Part shown: positions 14,859 through 20,332 of the stretch, in pieces | How the letters are laid out: each line of letters starts with the position of its first letter | Numbering within the stretch: the first letter of the stretch is position 1 | DNA from: an uncultured Bacteroides sp. | Lineage (GTDB): Bacteria > Bacteroidota > Bacteroidia > Bacteroidales > Bacteroidaceae | Direction: 5' to 3' | Assembly (NCBI GenBank): GCA_900556845.1 | Contig: USQO01000033.1 | Span: 1 to 20,332 of the forward strand | DNA length: 20,332 nucleotides | Program-made: the position numbers and the translations under genes | The notes under the pieces: generated by a model | Told to the model about the DNA's origin: nothing | What the model saw: the letters and a program-made list of their open reading frames with translations, nothing else | Databases searched by the model: none

Positions 14859-17800
14859 ATGAAAATAAGAACCTTTATTGATCGTCCCATCCTGGCCGGT
14901 GTTATCTCCGTATTGATTCTTATCTTAGGATTTATCGGTCTTACCCAGTTGCCTATCGAGCAGTTTCCGGAAATTGCTCCGCCTACCGTCAGTGTTTCGG
15001 CTACATATGCGGGGGCAAATGCAGAAACGGTATTGAAAAGTGTTGTCGTTCCTTTGGAAGAAGCATTGAACGGGGTAGAGAATATGATGTATATGACTTC
15101 TACTTCGTCCAATAATGGTTCGGCCAAGATTACGGTGTATTTCCGTCAGGGAACAGATCCCGATATGGCTACTGTGAATGTGCAAAACCGTATAGCTACG
15201 GCCGAAGGATTATTGCCTGCCGAAGTTACCAAAAGTGGTATCACGGTACGTAAACGTCAGACTAGTAATATCAAGCAGCTGGCTGTATATAGTCCGGATG
15301 ACTCGTTTGACGAGGCTTTTCTGACTAATTATATGAAGATTAACATCGAACCCCGGCTTTCTCGAATTGCAGGAGTAGGAGAGGTGAATGTTTTCGGTTA
15401 CGACTATTCGATGCGTATTTGGCTGGATCCGGGAAAAATGAAGAAGTATTCGCTTGTTCCTTCGGATATAACAACGGTGTTGGACGAGCAGAATGTCGAG
15501 GCTGCTACCGGAACTCTAGGAGCCGAATCAGAGAATACTTTTCAGTATGTTTTGAAGTACAGAGGACGTTATGAAAATGAGGTAGACTATGAGAATATGG
15601 TTATCAAATCTTTGCCTGATGGGGAAGTCCTGCGGTTGAAAGATGTGGCAACCATTGAACTGGGTACTCGTGCATACGATTATATCGGTGAGGTAAACGG
15701 ACATCCAGGATGTAATATCATGATTGCACAGACATCGGGTTCGAATGCTAATGAAATTATCGAAGAGATAGACCGTACAGTAGATGAGATATCCAAAACC
15801 TTGCCGAAAGGCATCAAGATAGTGGACTTGATGAGTACGAAGGATTTTTTGGATGCTTCAATCAAAAGCGTTATCAAAACACTGATTGAGGCAATCATTC
15901 TGGTTGTATTGGTTGTTTATATTTTCTTGCAAAGTTTGCGTTCTACATTTATCCCTGCTTTGTCTATTATTGTATCACTGGTCGGTACGTTTGCTTTTCT
16001 TTCAATAGTAGGCTTTAGTTTGAATATGTTGACATTGTTTGCACTGGTGCTGGTAATTGGTACTGTGGTGGATGATGCAATTGTGGTCGTTGAGGCCGTC
16101 CAGGCTAAATTTGACGAAGGGTATAAGTCGTCTTATCTGGCCACCATCGATGCTATGGATGGTATTACTTCGGCACTGGTTACTACGACATTTGTATTTA
16201 TGGCAGTATTTATACCTGTAAGCTTTATTGGTGGAACGACCGGTACTTTCTATACACAGTTTGGTCTGACCATGGCTGCCGCTGTTGCCATTTCACTTTT
16301 AAATGCACTTACGTTGAGTCCGGCACTGTGTGCACTGATTATGACTCCTCATCAAAGTGCGGAAGATGGCAGTAAGATGAGTTTTTCATCCCGTTTCCAT
16401 ATAGCGTTTGATACAGCTTTCCACCGCATGGTTACTAAGTATAAAGTAGGTGTTGTATTTATGCTCAAGCGAAAATGGCTTGCAGGTACATTGCTGGTAG
16501 TGGCTTGTGGAGGGTTTGCTTTTCTGATGATGACCACCAAAACAGGTCTGGTACCCAATGAAGATATGGGAACTGTATTTATAGATGTACGCACATCACC
16601 GGGAAACAGTGTGCAGGAGACACGTAAAGTAATGGTACAGGTGGATAGTTGCTTGCGTACTATTCCTCAGGTAGAATTGTACTCCAATACAACAGGAAAC
16701 TCCATGCTGAGCGGTCAAGGCGCTTGCAACGGTATGTTTACAATCCGTTTGAAAGACTGGAGTGAGCGTCCGGATAAAGAAGATGCGATAGAGGCTGTTA
16801 TGGAGGAGATATCCCGTCGTACAGCTTTTATTTCGAGTGCTGATATTATGCCTTTTACACGTCCAATGATTCCGGGATATGGTGTCAACAGTGGTTTTGA
16901 GGTTTATATACAGGATCAGAAAGATGGAACAACCGAGGACTTGCTAAAATATATCCGGCAGTTTTTGGATGAATTGAATAAACGTCCGGAGATAGGCCGT
17001 GCTACAACTTCTTTTGATACTAAGTTTCCTCAGTATCTGGTAGAGGTAGATGCAGCCCGTTGTAAACGGAACGGAATTTCACCTTCGGATGTATTGAGTA
17101 CGCTTTCTGGCTATGTGGGAGGTAATTATGCTTCGAATATGAACCGTTTTTCAAAATTGTATCGTGTCATGGTACAGGCACCTCCTCAGTTCCGTCTTGA
17201 TACTGAGTCTCTGAACAGTATTTTCGTACGAAATGGTGCAGGTGAGATGAGTCCTATCAGTCAGTATCTGAAACTAACTCGTGTGTATGGCTCAGAAATG
17301 TTGACACGTTTTAACTTGTTTTCTGCTATACAAGTGAACGGTGCTGCTGCATCAGGCTACAGCTCGGGACAGGCTATTAAGGCTGTGCAGGAAGTTGCTG
17401 AGCAGACTTTGCCTACAGGTTATGGTTTTGAGTTTGGAGGTATGTCGCGTGAAGAATCCAGTACAGGAAATACTACGACACTGGTGTTTGTTATCTGCGT
17501 AGTCTTTATTTATCTTATTCTTTGTGCGTTGTACGAAAGCTTGTTTGTACCGCTGGCTGTTATTCTATCTGTACCCTTCGGATTGGCCGGTAGTTTCCTT
17601 TTTGCCAAGATGTTTGGACTGGAGAATAATATTTATCTACAGACTGGGTTGATTATGCTGATAGGTTTGCTGTCTAAAACAGCTATCCTGCTTACGGAGT
17701 ATGCATCCGAACGGCGCCGTCATGGAATGACTATCATGCAAGCAGCCGTTTCGGCAGCACAAGTTCGTCTGCGTCCTATCCTGATGACTTCGCTTACCAT

Positions 17801-18002
17801 GATATTCGGTATGCTTCCGCTGATGTTTGCAGCGGGCGTAGGTGCCAATGGTAATATTTCTATCGGAGTAGGAACAGTAGGAGGTATGCTTATTGGAACG
17901 ATAGCTTTGCTCTTTATTGTACCACCCTTGTTTATGGTATTCCAGTTCTTGCAGGAAAAACTGATGCCGGAACGGAAGTTGCCAACGATTGAAAAGAAAT
18001 AA
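14859..18002 (+). CDS. HAE-1 family RND multidrug efflux pump
   Basis: This is the proton-driven inner-membrane pump of the tripartite system. Its 1047 residues match the usual AcrB length. It has the expected first transmembrane helix (ILAGVISVLILILGFIGL), IEQFPEIAPPTVSVSATYAG, the porter domains, a six-helix block at about 340-500, a second large periplasmic loop, and a final helix block from about 870. Proton-relay residues are present: Asp405-Asp406 in GTVVDDAIVVVEAV and Lys940 in GLLSKTAILLTEYASE. These place it in the hydrophobe/amphiphile group rather than the heavy-metal group. The substrate range cannot be predicted. The outer-membrane factor gene starts 12 nt downstream. Confidence 0.95.
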   Translation: MKIRTFIDRPILAGVISVLILILGFIGLTQLPIEQFPEIAPPTVSVSATYAGANAETVLKSVVVPLEEALNGVENMMYMTSTSSNNGSAKITVYFRQGTDPDMATVNVQNRIATAEGLLPAEVTKSGITVRKRQTSNIKQLAVYSPDDSFDEAFLTNYMKINIEPRLSRIAGVGEVNVFGYDYSMRIWLDPGKMKKYSLVPSDITTVLDEQNVEAATGTLGAESENTFQYVLKYRGRYENEVDYENMVIKSLPDGEVLRLKDVATIELGTRAYDYIGEVNGHPGCNIMIAQTSGSNANEIIEEIDRTVDEISKTLPKGIKIVDLMSTKDFLDASIKSVIKTLIEAIILVVLVVYIFLQSLRSTFIPALSIIVSLVGTFAFLSIVGFSLNMLTLFALVLVIGTVVDDAIVVVEAVQAKFDEGYKSSYLATIDAMDGITSALVTTTFVFMAVFIPVSFIGGTTGTFYTQFGLTMAAAVAISLLNALTLSPALCALIMTPHQSAEDGSKMSFSSRFHIAFDTAFHRMVTKYKVGVVFMLKRKWLAGTLLVVACGGFAFLMMTTKTGLVPNEDMGTVFIDVRTSPGNSVQETRKVMVQVDSCLRTIPQVELYSNTTGNSMLSGQGACNGMFTIRLKDWSERPDKEDAIEAVMEEISRRTAFISSADIMPFTRPMIPGYGVNSGFEVYIQDQKDGTTEDLLKYIRQFLDELNKRPEIGRATTSFDTKFPQYLVEVDAARCKRNGISPSDVLSTLSGYVGGNYASNMNRFSKLYRVMVQAPPQFRLDTESLNSIFVRNGAGEMSPISQYLKLTRVYGSEMLTRFNLFSAIQVNGAAASGYSSGQAIKAVQEVAEQTLPTGYGFEFGGMSREESSTGNTTTLVFVICVVFIYLILCALYESLFVPLAVILSVPFGLAGSFLFAKMFGLENNIYLQTGLIMLIGLLSKTAILLTEYASERRRHGMTIMQAAVSAAQVRLRPILMTSLTMIFGMLPLMFAAGVGANGNISIGVGTVGGMLIGTIALLFIVPPLFMVFQFLQEKLMPERKLPTIEKK

Positions 18003-18014
18003 ACCTACAGGATT

Positions 18015-19382
18015 ATGATAAGAAAAACTATTACTGTTATAATACTTGCTGCATTGTTCAGTAGTTGCCATATCTATCGGGCTTATGAACGGCCTGAGTC
18101 GGTTACTGTATCCGACAGTCTCTATCGCGAGCCAGTTAGTGTTGCTGACTCTGTTTCGCTGGCATCTCTTACGTGGAGAGAACTTTTCAGAGATTCGCAG
18201 TTGCAGCAGCTCATTGAGAGAGGGCTTACTCATAATACAGATTTGCGGATTGCCTGTTTAAAGGTTAAGGAGACAGAGGCTTTACTTATGACTTCGCGTC
18301 TGTCGTATTTGCCTTCTGTATCTCTGAATCCACAAGGAACACTGACAAGTGTAGATGGGAGTAAACCTTCTAAAACTTACAATCTGGCTGTTGCTGCCGA
18401 TTGGGAAATAGATTTTTTTGGTAAATTACTGAATGCAAAACGTGGTGCACAGGCGGCACTCGAGCAGAGTGAAGCATATAGGCAAGCTGTGCAGACACAG
18501 CTTATTGCCACGATAGCCAACAGTTATTATACGCTTTTATTGTTAGATGAACAGCTTGGTATCACTCAGCGTACAGCTGAGACATGGACAGAATGTCTGC
18601 GTACGATGAAAGCTTTAAAGCGTGCCGGACAAGTTACAGAAATGGCTGTTGCCCAAACGGAAGCTAGCAAACTGGCTGTAGATGCTTCTGTAGTTTCCAT
18701 AGAACGCCAAATTAATGAAATGGAAAATTCACTTTCTGTTTTATTAGGGATGCCGCCTCAGGAGATAAGCCGTTCGGTATTAGGCAAGCAAGAGTTCCCT
18801 GATTCTTTAGCTACAGGTGTACCTTTGCAATTGTTAAGCTGTAGGCCGGATGTACGTCAATGTGAATATCAGCTTGCAGTTGCTTATTATGCTACAAACT
18901 CGGCTTGTTCTGCCTTTTATCCCAGTATAACTTTGAGTGGAGCTGCCGGATGGACCAATTCAGCAGGTGCAGCGATTACAAATCCCGGACAATGGTTATT
19001 GTCGGCTGTCGGCTCTTTGGTACAACCTTTTTTTAACCGAGGTAAGAATATTGCCAACCTGAAAATAGCTAAGGCACAGCAAGAAGAAGCTTTGTTGACT
19101 TTCCAGCAAAGTGTACTGAATGCAGGTGCAGAAGTAAATAATGCTTTGGTACAGTGGCAAACTGCCCGTAAGCGTATATTGCTCGATGAGCAGCAGGTTG
19201 TTTCTCTTCGCTCAGCTTTCCGTAGCTCGGAGTTGCTTATGTTGCATAGTTCGCAAAATTATCTGGAGGTATTGGCAGCGCGTCAGTCATTGCTTCAGGC
19301 TGAGCTGGATACGGCAACAGATCGTTTTGATGAAATACAGGGAGTAATCAACTTGTATCATGCACTTGGGGGAGGCTATTGA
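18015..19382 (+). CDS. NodT/TolC-family outer-membrane efflux lipoprotein
   Basis: This is the outer-membrane exit duct for the pump encoded before it. The 455 residues begin with a lipoprotein signal (AALFSSC, Cys18), as usual for the NodT/OprM subfamily. Two repeats of the outer-membrane efflux domain follow. Family markers include TWRELFRDSQLQQLIERGL, NTDLRIACLKVKETEALL, ADWEIDFFGKLLNAKRGAQA, the second-repeat LLSCRPDVRQCEYQLAVAYY, FYPSITLSGAAGW, SLVQPFFNRGKNIANLKIAK and the closing IQGVINLYHALGGGY. Length and motif order are normal. It is the last gene of the efflux operon. Confidence 0.94.
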   Translation: MIRKTITVIILAALFSSCHIYRAYERPESVTVSDSLYREPVSVADSVSLASLTWRELFRDSQLQQLIERGLTHNTDLRIACLKVKETEALLMTSRLSYLPSVSLNPQGTLTSVDGSKPSKTYNLAVAADWEIDFFGKLLNAKRGAQAALEQSEAYRQAVQTQLIATIANSYYTLLLLDEQLGITQRTAETWTECLRTMKALKRAGQVTEMAVAQTEASKLAVDASVVSIERQINEMENSLSVLLGMPPQEISRSVLGKQEFPDSLATGVPLQLLSCRPDVRQCEYQLAVAYYATNSACSAFYPSITLSGAAGWTNSAGAAITNPGQWLLSAVGSLVQPFFNRGKNIANLKIAKAQQEEALLTFQQSVLNAGAEVNNALVQWQTARKRILLDEQQVVSLRSAFRSSELLMLHSSQNYLEVLAARQSLLQAELDTATDRFDEIQGVINLYHALGGGY

Positions 19383-19440
19383 TAATTATAGATTCTGTTT
19401 CTCATAATAAATTAGTTTAAAGAAGCGTGTTTTATTGGAT

Positions 19441-19472
19441 GGGGTGTACTTCAATTTTGTGAGGTGCACCCC
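19441..19472. terminator. Hairpin between convergent efflux operon and LuxR-type gene
   Basis: GGGGTGTACTTC (19441-19452), an 8-nt loop and GAGGTGCACCCC (19461-19472) form a 12-bp stem with two G-U wobbles. There is no long T-run on either strand (TTGTT follows on plus, ATCCAATAAAA on minus), so termination is likely but less certain than at the other hairpins. Confidence 0.55.
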
Positions 19473-19487
19473 TTGTTCATGCTAGTA

Positions 19488-20237
19488 TTACAAGAGGTGT
19501 AACGCTTTAGCTATTTTACAGGCTTCCAATGAATTTCCAACTCTCAGTTTTTCCAAAATATTCTGTCGGTGCCTGTTTACTGTATTGATACTGATGGAAA
19601 GCCTTGAGGCAATTTCCTTGCTTAATTTTCCTTGCTCTATGAGGCTCAGAATTTCTTTTTCTCTTTTGGTAAGTATTTCGGTTTTATCCTGGAGTTCGGA
19701 ATGGAAACCTTCTCCTGTTTTTGTATTAATAATGTCGTATGAAGGAATGTTTGGGGCAAAACCGTATATACATAGAGCCAGATGAATATTTCCGTTATCC
19801 TGACTGGTAATGTAAAACATACGGTGCTGCATCTGAATGTATGTTCCGTTGGGCAATTTCATTTGCAGATTGATTACCGAATAAAAATTCTCTTTTTCGG
19901 AGTGTGGAATTGTTTTCAGGAAATTGAGGAATTTCAATTCCTGCAAATGTTTGTTCAATAAATCATCCGGGTGTATGATATTGAAAATATCAGACTCCCA
20001 AATACTCTGGATTTCTTTTGTTTGAGGCATTGATACTAGGCCAAGCGTAACTCCTATTTTGCCATATGCTACAAAGCTGGTATTGGTTTTAATATCACTC
20101 AGTACAGCAATTGCATTTTCTGTTAAAGCATACATTTGAGCTGTTTGCTTTAGAGAGGCAATATTTGGAGAAAAGTTCGTATCGCTAGAGAAACTTTGCT
20201 CCATGAGTTCACTATTCAGCTGATTGAATATATTCAT
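19488..20237 (-). CDS. LuxR-type transcription factor with PAS-like N-terminal domain
   Basis: This 249-residue protein starts at ATG 20237 (MNIFNQLNSELMEQ). Residues about 60-165 resemble a PAS fold, with IWESDIFNIIHPDDLLNKHL, then FYSVINLQMKLPNGTYIQMQ and HRMFYI. The C-terminal 64 residues are a LuxR/GerE helix-turn-helix: ILTKREKEILSLIEQGKLSK, EIASRLSISINTVNRHRQNI, LEKLRVGNSLEACKIA. No kinase or receiver is present, so it probably acts as a one-component regulator whose signal is unknown. A longer reading frame to 20306 would add 23 residues, partly encoded by the sequencing adapter (opening MYKRQ), and is an artefact. Only about 54 nt of natural upstream sequence remain, so its promoter cannot be judged. 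Confidence 0.9.
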   Translation of the reverse strand: MNIFNQLNSELMEQSFSSDTNFSPNIASLKQTAQMYALTENAIAVLSDIKTNTSFVAYGKIGVTLGLVSMPQTKEIQSIWESDIFNIIHPDDLLNKHLQELKFLNFLKTIPHSEKENFYSVINLQMKLPNGTYIQMQHRMFYITSQDNGNIHLALCIYGFAPNIPSYDIINTKTGEGFHSELQDKTEILTKREKEILSLIEQGKLSKEIASRLSISINTVNRHRQNILEKLRVGNSLEACKIAKALHLL

Positions 20238-20291
20238 GGTTTTATGGTTATAAATCAGTATTGTCTGTAAGGTTCCGGTACAATATATTTG

Positions 20292-20332
20292 CTGTCTCTT
20301 ATACACATCTGACGCTGCCGACGATAAGGCTC
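20292..20332. other. Nextera sequencing adapter and index (contamination)
   Basis: CTGTCTCTTATACACATCT at 20292-20310 is the reverse complement of the Tn5 mosaic end used in Nextera libraries. GACGCTGCCGACGA at 20311-20324 is the rest of the read-1 adapter. The final TAAGGCTC (20325-20332) is where the i5 index would lie; its reverse complement GAGCCTTA matches, from memory, Nextera index S521. Genomic sequence ends at about 20291. Confidence 0.97.

Noticed and set aside
14859..18002. Heavy-metal RND pump (CusA type)
   Set aside because: The DD proton-relay motif and overall segments match the HAE-1 multidrug group, and no metal-binding Met/His clusters are seen in the adaptor.
17637..18233. 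198-residue minus-strand reading frame across the pump/outer-membrane-factor junction
   Set aside because: It lies antisense to two well-supported genes, has low-complexity composition and shows no recognisable domain or promoter.
20238..20306. N-terminal extension of the LuxR-type gene beginning MYKRQ
   Set aside because: Its first codons lie in the Nextera adapter; ATG 20237 is the first start that gives a sensible protein.
1..20332. CRISPR arrays, tRNA or rRNA genes, insertion sequences
   Set aside because: No regular repeat-spacer pattern, no cloverleaf or rRNA-like stretch, and no transposase or terminal inverted repeats were found on reading; the Tn5 end at the right edge is a library adapter.

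Overview
This window looks like chromosomal DNA of a gut Bacteroidales, most likely Bacteroides, Phocaeicola or a close relative. The signs are a SusC/SusD pair, lipoprotein signals of Bacteroidetes type, promoter matches to the Bacteroidetes primary sigma consensus (TTTG, 19-21 nt, TAnnTTTG), mostly no Shine-Dalgarno sequence, and a low-to-moderate GC content. The right edge is a contig end rather than biology: the last 41 bases are a Nextera sequencing adapter plus an 8-base index.

Layout from left to right. (1) 1-4816: a SusC-like TonB-dependent receptor and a SusD-like lipoprotein, 12 nt apart, closed by a strong palindromic terminator. No glycoside hydrolase, lyase, sulfatase or peptidase lies beside them. 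(2) 4817-8306: a dyad-rich intergenic stretch, then a 1047-residue gene with its own promoter and terminator. Its product has a lipobox, a propeller-like periplasmic part of about 600 residues, one transmembrane helix and a helical cytoplasmic part of about 400 residues with no recognisable kinase. It resembles the sensor half of a hybrid two-component regulator joined to an unknown output. A 20-bp element with 17 identities is shared by the leaders of this gene and of susC, so the two may be co-regulated. (3) 8357-11787: a three-gene operon for phosphate release: a class A acid phosphatase, an OprO/OprP-type porin and an Agp-type glucose-1-phosphatase. Repeated TTGCA elements precede it and a strong terminator ends it. 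(4) 11831-13545 (minus strand): a LytTR response regulator and its LytS-type histidine kinase, divergent from (5) 13737-19382 (plus strand): a complete HAE-1 RND efflux operon (adaptor, pump, outer-membrane factor). (6) 19488-20237 (minus strand): a PAS-like/LuxR transcription factor whose upstream region runs into the adapter.

How the parts may work together. SusC/SusD would bind and import an unknown ligand under control of the adjacent membrane-spanning sensor. The phosphatase operon would release orthophosphate from organic phosphates such as sugar phosphates in the periplasm, with the porin passing anionic solutes across the outer membrane. Whether regions 1-3 form one organophosphate-use locus is inference. 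The LytTR/LytS pair probably controls the divergent efflux pump. The most novel item is the 1047-residue receptor-regulator.
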